Source: Vreelandella halophila (GTDB lineage: Bacteria; Pseudomonadota; Gammaproteobacteria; Pseudomonadales; Oleiphilaceae). From it: a DNA stretch of 64,000 nt. Below are positions 17,332 through 26,816 of the stretch, one piece after another; position 1 is the first letter of the stretch, and every line of letters starts with the position of its first letter. The position numbers and the translations under genes are program-made. Where the stretch lies: the NCBI RefSeq assembly GCF_019903425.1, contig NZ_JACHUZ010000011.1, positions 208,589 through 272,588 of the forward strand, read 5' to 3'. The notes beneath the pieces were generated by a model that saw only the letters and a program-made list of their open reading frames with translations, was not told the DNA's origin and did no database searches.

Positions 17332-18723
17332 TCAGCCCTTCCCCAGGCTCTTGAAGCGCTCGATTGCCCGCTGCCGGCTTTCCTTGAGGTCCACGATGGG
17401 GGCGGGATAACCCGCCACCGCCCCATTCGGGTTGAACAGTTTCTTTCCCTGAAGATGGGCGATTTCCGGCACCCAGTGCCGGATGAAGGTGCCTTCCGGA
17501 TCAAAACGCTCGCTCTGGGTCACCGGATTGAAGATGCGGAAGTAGGGCGCCGCATCCGTGCCGGTCGAGGCGCTCCACTGCCACCCGCCATTGTTCGAGG
17601 GCAGGTAGCCGTCCACCAGCTGCTGCATGAAGTACTGCTCGCCCAGCCGCCAGTCCACGAACAGGTTCTTGGTCAGGAACATGGCGGTGACCATGCGCAG
17701 GCGGTTGTGCATCCAGCCGGTGGCGTTGAGCTGTCGCATGGCGGCGTCCACCAGCGGGATGCCGGTCCGGCCGGCCTTCCAGGCCTCCAGTTCTTCTCCC
17801 GCGGGCTCCCAGGGCAGGGCCTCGGTTTCCGGCTTGAAGGCCTGGTGACGGGAAAGGCGCGGGAACTGGTAGAGCAGCTGGATGTAGAAGTCCCGCCAGG
17901 CGATCTCGCTGAGCCAGGTACGGGCGGCGCTGGCCGGCGATTCCGTGCCCGTCCGCTGCTGCACTGCGACCAGGCACTGGCGGGGCGAGAGCACGCCCAG
18001 CGCCAGATAGGGGGAGATCTGGCTGGTGGCCGGGCTTGCGGGGTAATCCCGCTGATCCGCATAGGCGCCGAGACGCTGGTCGATGAACCGTTCCAGCATC
18101 ATGTGGGCGGGTCCTTCGCCGCCGGCCAGCCAATCGGTCTGGCCGCTGCGCCATCCGGTCAATTCCGGGATCTTCGGAGGGGGCAAGGGGTTCCCTCTGG
18201 GTGCCGGCGCAGGATACAGCCGGGGTGGGTGGCTTTCCACCCAGCGCCACCACTGGCGGGAGTATGGAGTGAAGACGGTATAGGGCGTGCCGTTGCCGGT
18301 TTTCAGCTGATCCACGGGGACCACGGTCTGGTCCCGGTAGATATTGAGCGTGATGCCCTGCTGCCTGAGCTCCCGGGTCAGCCGGTGATCCCGCGCGCGT
18401 TCATTGACGGCGTACTCCTCATTGGCGTGAACCTGCGCGATCCCCCGCTCCCGGCACAGTTCCCGCAGTGCGGTGTCCGTTTCATCGAACCGGTCAATGG
18501 TGCGGATGTGCAGGGGAATACCCAGATCCGCCAGTGCCTGCCCCAGGCTCTCCAGACTGCGCAGAAGCAGGTCGGTGCGGTTGGGCGACCAGTCGTGTGA
18601 CTGCCACTGGCCGGGGGCGGCCAGGAAACAGGCTTCTACCGGCGTATCGCCGGCGCAGGCGGCGGCCAGGGCAGGGTTGTCGCCGAGGCGGAGGTCGTTG
18701 CGGAACCAGACGAGTTCGGTCAC
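17332..18723 (-). CDS. phrB: Deoxyribodipyrimidine photolyase
   Basis: Photolyase splits UV-induced cyclobutane pyrimidine dimers using light and FAD. The 463-residue protein has an N-terminal antenna Rossmann domain starting LVWFRNDLRLGDNPAL. The C-terminal FAD domain carries WSEIAW-like and NATGWMHNRLRMVTAMFL segments and NNGGWQWSASTGTDAAPYFRIFNP near residues 375-400, including the conserved Trp residues of the electron path. It is convergent with the MoeB-like gene (12-nt gap) and divergent from the DUF432 gene. Confidence 0.95.
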   Translation of the reverse strand: MTELVWFRNDLRLGDNPALAAACAGDTPVEACFLAAPGQWQSHDWSPNRTDLLLRSLESLGQALADLGIPLHIRTIDRFDETDTALRELCRERGIAQVHANEEYAVNERARDHRLTRELRQQGITLNIYRDQTVVPVDQLKTGNGTPYTVFTPYSRQWWRWVESHPPRLYPAPAPRGNPLPPPKIPELTGWRSGQTDWLAGGEGPAHMMLERFIDQRLGAYADQRDYPASPATSQISPYLALGVLSPRQCLVAVQQRTGTESPASAARTWLSEIAWRDFYIQLLYQFPRLSRHQAFKPETEALPWEPAGEELEAWKAGRTGIPLVDAAMRQLNATGWMHNRLRMVTAMFLTKNLFVDWRLGEQYFMQQLVDGYLPSNNGGWQWSASTGTDAAPYFRIFNPVTQSERFDPEGTFIRHWVPEIAHLQGKKLFNPNGAVAGYPAPIVDLKESRQRAIERFKSLGKG

Positions 18724-18819
18724 GGGCGTCTCTGTGTCGTTGTGTTGGTGATGCTGGTTTGTTCGCTGAGCGCCGCGCTTTGGATTATAGTGATCCGCAA
18801 TTCGCGTTCAGGAGCCTGT

Positions 18820-19650
18820 ATGGCCCCGACCCAGACAAACCCTGACAGTACCGCTGCCGCCTGGGGCGAGGCAGTTGCACTGGCATCCGGCCAGACGCTG
18901 TGTAACGGTCTCAGTGACCTGACCCTGGCCGTGACCCTTCTGGACCATGAATGGCAGGTGCGGGTGGCGCGTCACCCCTCACCCGGGGAAGAAGCGGTCT
19001 GGCGCCAGTGGCTCGAGTCCGGTGTCCCGGACCATGATGAGGGGCTTGAGCGCTTTGCACGCGGTGGCGAAGCTGAAACCCTGACGCTTCGCCCGGCCCT
19101 GGCGGACCGCCCGCTGGTGATCCGTCCGAATCACCCCCTGCATCTTCCTCCGGGCACGGATACCACCATCTATGTGAGTACGCTGCTCTGGCTCCAACTG
19201 GTGGTGGGCAATGACCGCATGCTGATGGAAGTGCCGGTGCATCGACCATCCTGGACCTGGATGGGGGCGGATACCATGGGCGGGGAGGTCTGTTACGCCA
19301 GTCAGACCTCGGCCCGCCTTGAACATGAAACACTGCCTCGCCGGCCGTGGCGCGCGCTTTCAGCGGTGCAGTTCCGCCATGAGGGCAGTGATTACCTGAC
19401 GCTGGAGCGCTTCAGTTTTCCCGCTCCCATGATGCCGCTGTTCCGCCAGACAGAGCCGGATGCGGAGGGTGTGCATTCTCTCTGGACGCCCACGCTCAGC
19501 ATCCGGTGTGAGCAGGACCTGACAACCGCTTCCCTGAAAGTGGCGTCCGCGCCGCCGCGCGAGGCCGGTTCCTGTGCATCGCTGGCCCCGGCGCGTCAGC
19601 CAGTGGAGCGCAATCATCTGGTGCGCACCATGGACCGGATATTTGGATAG
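18820..19650 (+). CDS. DUF432-type conserved protein
   Basis: This 276-residue soluble protein has no signal or membrane segment. The sequence shows LTLRPALADRPLVIRPNHPL, then a VSTLLWLQL strand, WTWMGADTMGGEVCYASQ, and LTLERFSFPAPMMPLF, which match my recollection of the DUF432 family. No catalytic motif is recognised and its function is unknown. The start at 18820 follows an AGGAG ribosome site; an upstream in-frame Met lies in the promoter region, where a TATAGT hexamer (18786-18791) may be the -10. It leads a cluster with an MscS channel, RimB, RimK and an aspartoacylase-like gene. DUF432 genes are, as far as I recall, often next to MscS genes. Confidence 0.65.
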   Translation: MAPTQTNPDSTAAAWGEAVALASGQTLCNGLSDLTLAVTLLDHEWQVRVARHPSPGEEAVWRQWLESGVPDHDEGLERFARGGEAETLTLRPALADRPLVIRPNHPLHLPPGTDTTIYVSTLLWLQLVVGNDRMLMEVPVHRPSWTWMGADTMGGEVCYASQTSARLEHETLPRRPWRALSAVQFRHEGSDYLTLERFSFPAPMMPLFRQTEPDAEGVHSLWTPTLSIRCEQDLTTASLKVASAPPREAGSCASLAPARQPVERNHLVRTMDRIFG

Positions 19651-19659
19651 GATGCTGCC

Positions 19660-20490
19660 ATGCCTGAATGGATGACACTGGAAACCCTGGGGCTCTGGTT
19701 ACGGCCCCTGATATGGATTGTCCTGGGCCTGACCCTGGCGACGGTGCTGGGGCGACTGGTGGAGCGCATGGGGCAGCAGCGCCTGACCCGGCACCAGAGG
19801 GTTCTGTTCCGGCGCCTGGTGTTCTATACCATTCTGGGTGTGACCGTGGCCCTGGCCCTGCAGCAGTCCGGTTTCCAGATCGGTGTGCTGCTGGGGGCGG
19901 CGGGCATTCTCACGGTAGCCCTGGGTTTTGCCTCCCAGACCTCCGCCAGCAATGTGATCAGTGGCCTGTTCCTGCTCGCGGAGCGGCCGTTTGAGCTGGG
20001 GCATTTTATTGAGGTGGATAGTGTCCGGGGTGAAGTCGTCGGCATTGACCTGTTGAGCGTGAAGCTCCGGAGCCTGGACAACCTCTACATCCGGGTGCCG
20101 AACGAGACCCTGATCAAAACCCGGGTGACCAACTTCACCCGTTTTCCGGTGCGGCGTCTGGATCTGTCCATCGGCGTGGCCTATGGCGAGGATCTGGACC
20201 GGGTGCAGCGGGTCCTGCTCGGCCTGGTGCACGACAATCCCGACTGCATGGAAGAGCCCGAGCCTTTTGTCTATCTGCTGGAATTCGGGGCCTCGTCGGT
20301 CGATCTTCAGCTTTCATTCTGGGTGCGGGCGACCGATCTCCGCCAGGTGCGCAGTGATGTGATGTTTGGTGTGAAGAAGGCCTTTGACCGCGAGGGCATC
20401 GAAATCCCATTCCCGCACACCACGCTTTACGCCGGTCAGCATTCGGCACCGATACCGGTCTCCATTCACCACAATCAGGATAAACCATGA
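19660..20490 (+). CDS. Small-conductance mechanosensitive channel, MscS family
   Basis: MscS channels open under membrane tension to release solutes on hypo-osmotic shock. The 276-residue protein has three membrane helices. The third, pore-lining one contains the Gly/Ala-rich [28 protein letters not shown] (about 86-113). The beta domain with [20 protein letters not shown] follows, including the NxxIxxxxVTNFTR-like region, and then a C-terminal alpha/beta cage domain. The length is close to E. coli MscS (286). Its stop overlaps the rimB start as ATGA, so channel and protease are translationally coupled. Confidence 0.93.
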   Translation: MPEWMTLETLGLWLRPLIWIVLGLTLATVLGRLVERMGQQRLTRHQRVLFRRLVFYTILGVTVALALQQSGFQIGVLLGAAGILTVALGFASQTSASNVISGLFLLAERPFELGHFIEVDSVRGEVVGIDLLSVKLRSLDNLYIRVPNETLIKTRVTNFTRFPVRRLDLSIGVAYGEDLDRVQRVLLGLVHDNPDCMEEPEPFVYLLEFGASSVDLQLSFWVRATDLRQVRSDVMFGVKKAFDREGIEIPFPHTTLYAGQHSAPIPVSIHHNQDKP

Positions 20491-20945
20491 CGGACAGGGC
20501 TGAGACGCAGGGCCTACACTGGGTTGGCTGGCGCGAGTGGGTCAGTCTGCCGGATCTTGGCATACCGCGCCTGCGGGCCAAGGTCGACACTGGAGCAAGG
20601 ACCTCCTGCCTCCATACCTTTGACCTGGAGGCCTATGAACAGGGGGGCGAGCGCCGGGTGGCGTTCTCAATCCATCCGAGTCGCCGCAACCTGAACCGGG
20701 TGATCCACTGTGACGCGCCCCTGCTGGATGAGCGTGTTGTCACCGATTCCGGGGGACACCGGGAAATGCGCTATGTCATTCTGACGCAGATGCGCATGGG
20801 GCCCTGGTGCTGGCCCGCCGAGATGACGCTTACCAATCGCGATACAATGCGCTTTCGTATGCTGATCGGTCGCACTGCCATGAAGGAGCGTCTGTTGGTG
20901 GATCCATCCGCTTCGTTCCTGGCCGGTAAACCGCGTGAGGAGTAA
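20487..20945 (+). CDS. rimB: RimB-type retropepsin-like protease (ATP-dependent zinc protease family)
   Basis: The 152-residue protein has a single retropepsin-like fold with the active-site DTG at about 34-36 ([15 protein letters not shown]) and the flap-side [16 protein letters not shown] near the C-terminus. In Pseudomonas the homologous RimB works with RimK: RimK adds Glu residues to the C-terminus of ribosomal protein S6 and RimB trims them. The gene lies 3 nt before rimK. The older family name of zinc protease is not supported by a visible zinc motif. The start overlaps the mscS stop. Confidence 0.85.
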   Translation: MTDRAETQGLHWVGWREWVSLPDLGIPRLRAKVDTGARTSCLHTFDLEAYEQGGERRVAFSIHPSRRNLNRVIHCDAPLLDERVVTDSGGHREMRYVILTQMRMGPWCWPAEMTLTNRDTMRFRMLIGRTAMKERLLVDPSASFLAGKPREE

Positions 20946-20948
20946 TCA

Positions 20949-21857
20949 ATGAAAATCGCCATCATGTCGCGCAACAAGCGCCTCTATTCCACCCGTCGTC
21001 TGGTGGAGGAGGCCAAGAAACGCGATCACGAGGTACAGGTGCTGGATTTCCTGCACTGCTACATGAACATCACGCCGGCCAGCCCGACCATGCATTACCG
21101 GGGTGAGAAACTGCCCGAATTCGATGTGGTCATTCCCCGGATCGGTGCCTCGGTGACCTTCTACGGTGCCGCCGTGCTGCGCCAGTTCGAGATGATGGGT
21201 GTGTTCCCGGCGAACGAGTCGGTGGCGATCACCCGGTCCCGCGACAAACTGCGCTCGCTGCAGCTGCTGGGCCGCAAAGGCCTGGGCATGCCGATCACGG
21301 GCTTCGCCAGCAAACCGGACGATGTGCCCGACCTGATCCGGATGGTGGGCGGCACGCCGGTGGTCATCAAGCTTCTGGAAGGCACCCAGGGCATCGGTGT
21401 GGTCCTGGCCGAGACGCGCAAGGCGGCGGAAAGCGTGATCGAGGCCTTCATGGGGCTGAAGGCGGACATCCTGGTGCAGGAGTACATCAAGGAGTCAGCG
21501 GGCGCGGACATCCGCTGCTTCGTGATCGGCGACAAGGTGATCGCGGCCATGAAGCGCCAGGCCGGGGAAGGGGAGTTCCGTTCCAACCTGCACCGGGGCG
21601 GCCAGGCTTCGCTGGTGCGTATCACGCCCACGGAGCGCAAGACGGCGGTGATGGCGGCCAAGGCCATGGGCCTGAACGTGGCCGGCGTGGATCTGCTGCG
21701 TTCCAGCCGTGGGCCGCTGATCATGGAGGTGAACTCCTCGCCCGGTCTGCAGGGCATTGAAGCGGCCACCAACAAGAACGTCGCCGGTATGATCATCGAC
21801 TTCATCGAGAAGCGGGCCCGCCCCTGGCGTACCGCCACCAAAGGGGCAAGGGGCTGA
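20949..21857 (+). CDS. rimK: Ribosomal protein S6-type alpha-L-glutamate ligase RimK
   Basis: RimK is an ATP-grasp ligase that adds glutamate to the C-terminus of S6 and can make poly-alpha-glutamate. The 302-residue sequence closely follows E. coli RimK from [14 protein letters not shown] on. It has [21 protein letters not shown], the ATP loop [18 protein letters not shown] near 138-155, [17 protein letters not shown] and the Mg-binding [13 protein letters not shown] near the end. It follows rimB by 3 nt, and an aspartoacylase-like gene starts 2 nt after its stop, pointing to one transcript. Confidence 0.95.
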   Translation: MKIAIMSRNKRLYSTRRLVEEAKKRDHEVQVLDFLHCYMNITPASPTMHYRGEKLPEFDVVIPRIGASVTFYGAAVLRQFEMMGVFPANESVAITRSRDKLRSLQLLGRKGLGMPITGFASKPDDVPDLIRMVGGTPVVIKLLEGTQGIGVVLAETRKAAESVIEAFMGLKADILVQEYIKESAGADIRCFVIGDKVIAAMKRQAGEGEFRSNLHRGGQASLVRITPTERKTAVMAAKAMGLNVAGVDLLRSSRGPLIMEVNSSPGLQGIEAATNKNVAGMIIDFIEKRARPWRTATKGARG

Positions 21858-21859
21858 GC

Positions 21860-22954
21860 ATGGTAAAACGTGCGGCCTTCCGCCTCGGCGGTGAGCGGAT
21901 TCCGGCGGGTGAGCGCCTTCAGGTGGAGGTGCCCATAGGGCGCCTGTACACTCAGACGCCGCTGCACATTCCGGTGGAGGTGATCCATGGGCGCCGGCCG
22001 GGGCCCACGCTGCTGGTCTGTGGCGCTATTCATGGTGACGAGATCAACGGCGTGGAGATCGCCCGCCGGCTGCTTCGGACCTCCGGTCTCAAGCGCCTGC
22101 GGGGGACGCTTCTGGTGGTGCCCATCGTCAACGTGTTCGGGTTCCTGCACCAGTCACGCTACATGCCGGACCGCCGCGACCTGAACCGTTGCTTCCCGGG
22201 CACCGAGAAGGGCTCGCTGGCCGGGCGTATCGCCTACCTGTTCCGGACCCAGGTTCTGGAGCAGGCCACCCATGTGATTGACCTGCATACCGGGGCCAGT
22301 CACCGCTTCAACCTGCCCCAGATCCGGGCGGAACTGCGGAACCCGGTGACGGCGGACATGGCCGAGACCTTCGCCGCGCCCATTGTGATCAACGCCTCCC
22401 TGCGCGAGGGCAGCCTAAGGGCCTGTGCGGATGCGGCAGATGTCCCCGTGATCACCTATGAGGCCGGCGAGGCGTTGCGGTTCGACGAGGTGGCCATCAA
22501 CACCGGGGTGCGGGGTATCCTGCGGGTCATGCGCATGCTGGAGATGCTGCCCAGCCGCCGGCGCGGCCGGCACCGGCCCGCGAAGCGCTCTGAAGTGGCT
22601 TCAAACTCCACCTGGATGCGCGCCGAAACCGACGGCATCATGCGCCCCATTGCGGGCATTGGCCACCGGGTGAAGGAAGGGCAGAGACTGGCGGTGGTCG
22701 CGGATCCCTTTGGTCGGCTGGAGTCCTCTGTGACCAGCAGCGTCAATGGCATCGTCATCGGTATGAACAACCTGCCCATGGTCAATGAGGGGGAAGCCCT
22801 TTACCACGTGGCGCTGTTCGATGAGCTGGATGAGGCCATGAAGACCATGGACGCCTTCCGCGACCGCTACAAGCCGCTCCAGGGCGAGGAGCCCATGGCG
22901 GACCATCCCTGGGACAATGACCTGGGCCAGGAGAGCAACAACAGCGACTCCTGA
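21860..22954 (+). CDS. Succinylglutamate desuccinylase/aspartoacylase-family zinc hydrolase
   Basis: This is an M14-like zinc hydrolase of 364 residues. Zinc ligands are visible as GAIHGDEINGVE (His58 and Glu61) and a later His in VIDLHTGASH. A C-terminal beta domain with GHRVKEGQRLAVVADPFG follows. Family members remove acyl groups or C-terminal residues from Glu or Asp derivatives. Its place directly after rimK and rimB suggests it acts on Glu-containing peptides or acyl-glutamate, but no substrate can be read from the sequence. It is convergent with phoH (15-nt gap). Confidence 0.82.
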   Translation: MVKRAAFRLGGERIPAGERLQVEVPIGRLYTQTPLHIPVEVIHGRRPGPTLLVCGAIHGDEINGVEIARRLLRTSGLKRLRGTLLVVPIVNVFGFLHQSRYMPDRRDLNRCFPGTEKGSLAGRIAYLFRTQVLEQATHVIDLHTGASHRFNLPQIRAELRNPVTADMAETFAAPIVINASLREGSLRACADAADVPVITYEAGEALRFDEVAINTGVRGILRVMRMLEMLPSRRRGRHRPAKRSEVASNSTWMRAETDGIMRPIAGIGHRVKEGQRLAVVADPFGRLESSVTSSVNGIVIGMNNLPMVNEGEALYHVALFDELDEAMKTMDAFRDRYKPLQGEEPMADHPWDNDLGQESNNSDS

Positions 22955-22969
22955 CCCGGGGTGGCGTGG

Positions 22970-24355
22970 CTACAGGTGTTCCTCGGCGTATTCCGCCAGC
23001 GGCGAGCGGGGAACGCCCTGCAGGTGGATGTGGCCGCCGTGCTTGAAGCCCTTGAAGCGTTCGGTCATGTAGGTGAGGCCGGAACTCAGGGGGTTGAGGT
23101 AGGCGGTATCAATCTGCGAGAGGTTGCCCAGGCACACCACCTTGCTGCCCGTGCCCGCCCGCGTGATGATCGTCTTGAGCTGGTGCGGGGTCAGGTTCTG
23201 GCTTTCATCGATGATGATCAGGCTGTGCTGGAAGCTTCGGCCCCGGATGTAGTTCAGTGACTTGAACTGCATGGGAACCTTGCTGAGGATGTAGTCCACG
23301 CTGCTGGTCATGTTCTCGTCATCCTCGTGCAGCGCCTCGAGGTTGTCCACGATCGCGCCCAGCCAGGGTTCCATCTTTTCGGATTCGGTACCCGGCAGAA
23401 AGCCGATGTCTTCATCCAGCCCCTGGGTACTGCGGGTGGTGATGATGCGCTTGTAGGTCTTGCTCGCAACGGTCAGCTCGATCGCGGCCGCCAGAGCCAG
23501 GATGGTCTTGCCGGAGCCGGCGGAGCCGGTGAGGTTCACCAGGTGTACATTCGGATCCATCAACAGTTCCAGCGCCAGCCCCTGGTAGATGTCGCGGGGT
23601 GACAGGCCCCAGACCTGCTGGTGCATGAGGTCGTCCTGGAACAGGTCCTCCACCACCAGCCGCTCCGGTTCAGTTTCCGTGATCCGGCCGATAAACCCCT
23701 GCTGGTCCAGGATGAACTCGTTGATCTGGTAATCCGCCATGGCTTCGGTGCGCGGGATCAGGTGTTCGGTGATGCCCTCGCGCTGGACCGTTTCCACCTT
23801 CTCCACACCGTCCCAGAAGGACCCTTCGAACTCGTGGTAGCCCGTGGGCAGGTAGCGCACGTCGTCCACCAGCTGGTCGGTCTGGTAGTCCTCGGCCTCC
23901 AGGCCGCAGCCGCGCGCCTTGAGGCGCATGTTGATGTCCTTGCTCACCAGGATGATGGGCTTGTCGCGGTGCTGGCGCTGGAGCCGGGCGAGCAGGTTGA
24001 TGATGCGGTTGTCGTTGAGATGGTCCGGCAGGCCGTGCTCAACGTCGTCCTGCCCGCCCATGGCAATGGAGAGGGTACCCAGTGGCTCCGATTTCTCGCC
24101 GCGGCGGATGGGCACGCCGTTGTCGATGTCATGCGGGTCCGCGTCGCCGATCAGCCGGTCGATGGTGCGTATGGCCTGGCGGCAGTCGGCGGCCACGGCC
24201 TGCTTGCCGTTCTTCAGCTGGTCCAGCTCTTCGAGCACGGTCATGGGGATGACCACGTGGTGCTCTTCGAAATTGAGGACGGCGGTGGGATCGTGGATCA
24301 GGACATTGGTGTCGACGACGTAGGTCTTGATCTGGGACTCGTCTTCCCGGGGCAT
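22970..24355 (-). CDS. PIN-domain/PhoH-type ATPase (YlaK-like)
   Basis: The 461-residue protein joins an N-terminal PIN nuclease-like domain (TYVVDTNVLIHDP with acidic Asp15, and MTVLEELDQLK) to a C-terminal PhoH ATPase domain. The ATPase has Walker A GSAGSGKTILALAAA, Walker B-like LIIIDESQNLTPHQ and sensor VVCLGNLSQID. PhoH2-type proteins of this kind act on RNA as sequence-dependent helicase/RNase in other bacteria. It is followed by hydrolase-like rimK-cluster genes on the other strand. The CBS gene upstream on the same strand is 33 nt away. Confidence 0.92.
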   Translation of the reverse strand: MPREDESQIKTYVVDTNVLIHDPTAVLNFEEHHVVIPMTVLEELDQLKNGKQAVAADCRQAIRTIDRLIGDADPHDIDNGVPIRRGEKSEPLGTLSIAMGGQDDVEHGLPDHLNDNRIINLLARLQRQHRDKPIILVSKDINMRLKARGCGLEAEDYQTDQLVDDVRYLPTGYHEFEGSFWDGVEKVETVQREGITEHLIPRTEAMADYQINEFILDQQGFIGRITETEPERLVVEDLFQDDLMHQQVWGLSPRDIYQGLALELLMDPNVHLVNLTGSAGSGKTILALAAAIELTVASKTYKRIITTRSTQGLDEDIGFLPGTESEKMEPWLGAIVDNLEALHEDDENMTSSVDYILSKVPMQFKSLNYIRGRSFQHSLIIIDESQNLTPHQLKTIITRAGTGSKVVCLGNLSQIDTAYLNPLSSGLTYMTERFKGFKHGGHIHLQGVPRSPLAEYAEEHL

Positions 24356-24388
24356 GGGCTTGGTTACCTCAGGGCCGGTTGCTGGGCG

Positions 24389-24898
24389 TCAGGTGGGGGT
24401 GCCGGAGTCGTCGGCATCGAGACAACGCCGGGTCAGTTCCGGTTCCGCCACCAGCTTGAGCATGTCATAGGTGGTGATGATGCCGGTAATGGTCTCCTTT
24501 TCCGTCACGAAGATGCGGTGCAGGTGCTCCGCCATCATGATGTCGGCGATGGTCCGGACACTGGTGTCCGAGCTTACGGACATCACACTCGGGGTCATGA
24601 TGTCACGAACTTCCACGGGCATGCGAGTCATGCCCTCGAACATCATCTGCCGGATCTGGCGGGCCTGTTGTTTCTCGTCGTCCGACAGTTCCTTTTCCGG
24701 CTCGCCGCTGACCTGGTTCCAGCGGAATTCAGCAATGTCTTTGAGGGTGACGATGCCGATGATGCGCTCGCTGTCATCGCAGACCGGGCTGCCGGTGATC
24801 TCGTTTTCCGTAAGGAATTCCGCCAGTTGCTGCATGGTCCAGTCCTGGGGCACAGCCTTCACGCTGGGGGTCATGATGTCTTGTGCGGTTACGGCCAT
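24389..24898 (-). CDS. Two-CBS-domain protein
   Basis: The 169-residue protein consists of two CBS motifs. The first is DIMTPSVKAVPQDWTMQQLAEFL...GIVTLKDIAE (about 7-60). The second is DIMTPSVMSVSSDTSVRTIADIM...GIITTYDMLKL (about 98-150), after a charged linker of about 35 residues. CBS pairs bind adenosyl nucleotides and regulate partners. Nothing in the sequence shows the partner. It starts 3 nt after the START-domain gene stop. Confidence 0.85.
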   Translation of the reverse strand: MAVTAQDIMTPSVKAVPQDWTMQQLAEFLTENEITGSPVCDDSERIIGIVTLKDIAEFRWNQVSGEPEKELSDDEKQQARQIRQMMFEGMTRMPVEVRDIMTPSVMSVSSDTSVRTIADIMMAEHLHRIFVTEKETITGIITTYDMLKLVAEPELTRRCLDADDSGTPT

Positions 24899-24901
24899 GG
24901 G

Positions 24902-25603
24902 TCAGCCTTCTTCCGGGGGGATGACGTCCACGAGCCGGCCTTGTTCATCGAACGCCAGTTCGTGGCCCTGGTAGCGCTCTTTCTGGACCACGTCGTTGAG
25001 CGTGCGCAGGGATTCGTAGGGAATATCCGTAGCCAGGCGGTTGACCAGCCAGTTGGGTAGGGAACCGCCTGGCGCCGCGTGCTGGTACCAGACAAGCCGG
25101 GTTCGGTTATCATCCCGACGGAAGAGCTCGTAGACCGTGGAGGATTCCGGCATCCGGACGTAATCGTCCTTCTTTTCGACCCTGCCATCCACGGATTCCA
25201 TCTCGATGATGATGTGGTCCCGGTTCCTGCCGGTGTGCGTCCGGATATGCAGCACATAGTCGCGGTCGCTGACCGGCCAGGGCATGTCGTTGATGGAGTA
25301 GGCGTAACGGTCCCTGAAGCTGCCGCCCTCAAGGTTTTCGGCGTGCGAACACTGGTGGACCCATTCCATGCAGGATTCCGGTTTGGCCATTACCGCCATG
25401 ACGGCTTCCAGTGGGGCGTCCAGCACCGTCTCCGCGCGGAAGGCATCGATTCTTGAGTCCTCGAGGTTGCGGGTGTGGATCTCGATTCCGTCCGAGTTCA
25501 GGGCCTGTTCCCAGTTCTCGTCATTGGTCGGGACTTCCGCGTGGAGGCTGGTGGCGGTCAGTACAAGGACCAGTGTCTGAAGAGCGGTCAGTACGGTTCG
25601 CAT
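24902..25603 (-). CDS. Exported START-domain protein
   Basis: Residues 1-22 (MRTVLTALQTLVLVLTATSLHA) form a signal peptide with an AxA-like cleavage site. The rest of the 233-residue protein is a START/SRPBCC lipid-binding domain, seen in FRAETVLDAPLEAVMAVMAKP, the RDYVLHIRTH strand, TRLVWYQHAAPGGSLPNWLVN and the C-terminal helix IPYESLRTLNDVVQKE. Bacterial START proteins bind hydrophobic ligands; this one would act in the periplasm. The start was chosen at the Met directly before the hydrophobic stretch; a longer frame upstream reads through a promoter-like region. Confidence 0.82.
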   Translation of the reverse strand: MRTVLTALQTLVLVLTATSLHAEVPTNDENWEQALNSDGIEIHTRNLEDSRIDAFRAETVLDAPLEAVMAVMAKPESCMEWVHQCSHAENLEGGSFRDRYAYSINDMPWPVSDRDYVLHIRTHTGRNRDHIIIEMESVDGRVEKKDDYVRMPESSTVYELFRRDDNRTRLVWYQHAAPGGSLPNWLVNRLATDIPYESLRTLNDVVQKERYQGHELAFDEQGRLVDVIPPEEG

Positions 25604-25705
25604 GGGCGCATCCGGACAGTGAGAGAGGACCCTGATGATGGCAGGGACACCGTACCGGTTCTGCCGATTCTTCCGCAGCATGGCCAGCCGGTGCCCTGTG
25701 CCGTC

Positions 25706-25972
25706 CTACTGGGGATCGGTGATCTCCTCGGGCAGGGTGACGTTGAGTTCCAGCACTGAACAGCTGTCGTTGCGGTCGAGCTGCACCTGGACCTGGTCGT
25801 CGTCGATCTCCACATAGCGCCGGATCACCTCGAGCAGCTCCTGCTGGAGCGCGGGCAGGTAGTCCGGTTGGTCCCGGGTGTTGCGTTCGTGCGCGACGAT
25901 GATCTGAAGTCGTTCCTTGGCGACGGACGCGGACGACTTCTTCTTGGTCTTGAAATAGTCAAAGAAACTCAT
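25706..25972 (-). CDS. minE: Cell-division topological specificity factor MinE
   Basis: MinE stimulates MinD ATPase and drives pole-to-pole oscillation that places the Z ring at midcell. The 88-residue protein begins [23 protein letters not shown] with the membrane-targeting and MinD-contact helix, followed by the dimerising beta domain ([16 protein letters not shown]). Its ATG lies 1 nt after the minD stop. A longer overlapping frame upstream is read out of phase through minD and is ignored. Confidence 0.96.
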   Translation of the reverse strand: MSFFDYFKTKKKSSASVAKERLQIIVAHERNTRDQPDYLPALQQELLEVIRRYVEIDDDQVQVQLDRNDSCSVLELNVTLPEEITDPQ

Positions 25973-25973
25973 C

Positions 25974-26783
25974 TCAGCCCCCGAACATGCGCTTGAGGAA
26001 GCCTTTCTTCTGCCCGTCGAGAAACCGCAGGGGGCGTTCCTCGCCGAGAAGCCGCGCCACGGCATCCGCGTAGGCGCCGCCGGCTTCGCTGTCGTCCTCC
26101 AGGATGACCGGGGTGCCCTGGTTGGAAGCATTGAGCACGGCCTGTGATTCCGGGATGACGCCCAGCAGGGAAATGCTGAGGATGTCGTTGACGTCTTCGA
26201 GCGAGAGCATCTCGCCGCGCTCGACCCGTTCGTTGTTGTAGCGGGTGAGCAGCAGATGCTCCTTCACCGGTTCCCTGCCTTCTTCCGCGCGGCGGGACTT
26301 GCTCTGCAGGATGCCGAGGATCCGGTCGGAGTCGCGCACGGAGGACACTTCCGGGTTGGTGACCACGATGGCCTCGTCCGCGTGGTAGAGCGCCATCAGG
26401 GCGCCGTGTTCAATGCCCGCCGGGGAGTCGCACACGAGGTAGTCGAAGGTTTCGCTCATCTCATCCAGGACCTTCTGAACCCCCTCCGCGGTGAGCGCTT
26501 CCTTGTCCCGGGTCTGGGAGGCGGGAAGGATGAAGAGGTTTTCAACCCGCTTGTCGCGGATCAGGGCCTGATTGAGGGTGGCCTCGCCCTGGATGACGTT
26601 GACGAAGTCGTAGACCACACGACGTTCGCAGTTCATGATCAGGTCCAGGTTGCGCAGGCCCACATCGAAGTCGATGACGGCTGTCTTGTAGCCGCGCTGC
26701 GCAAGGCCGGTGCTGATGGAGGCGCTGGTGGTGGTCTTGCCCACCCCGCCCTTGCCGGATGTCACTACTATGATTCGTGCCAA
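25974..26783 (-). CDS. minD: Septum-site-determining ATPase MinD
   Basis: MinD is the membrane-bound ATPase that recruits MinC and MinE. The 269-residue protein has the deviant Walker [17 protein letters not shown] at about 6-21, [13 protein letters not shown] and [10 protein letters not shown]. It ends in an amphipathic membrane-targeting helix, [11 protein letters not shown]. It lies between minC (33-nt gap) and minE. Confidence 0.98.
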   Translation of the reverse strand: MARIIVVTSGKGGVGKTTTSASISTGLAQRGYKTAVIDFDVGLRNLDLIMNCERRVVYDFVNVIQGEATLNQALIRDKRVENLFILPASQTRDKEALTAEGVQKVLDEMSETFDYLVCDSPAGIEHGALMALYHADEAIVVTNPEVSSVRDSDRILGILQSKSRRAEEGREPVKEHLLLTRYNNERVERGEMLSLEDVNDILSISLLGVIPESQAVLNASNQGTPVILEDDSEAGGAYADAVARLLGEERPLRFLDGQKKGFLKRMFGG

Positions 26784-26816
26784 GGTTGTCGTCCTGTTGG
26801 TTGTGCTGTCGTTCCG

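Noticed and set aside
23621..25060. 479-codon open frame on the plus strand opposite phoH and the CBS gene
   Set aside because: Low-quality His/Val/Leu-rich sequence antisense to two certain genes.
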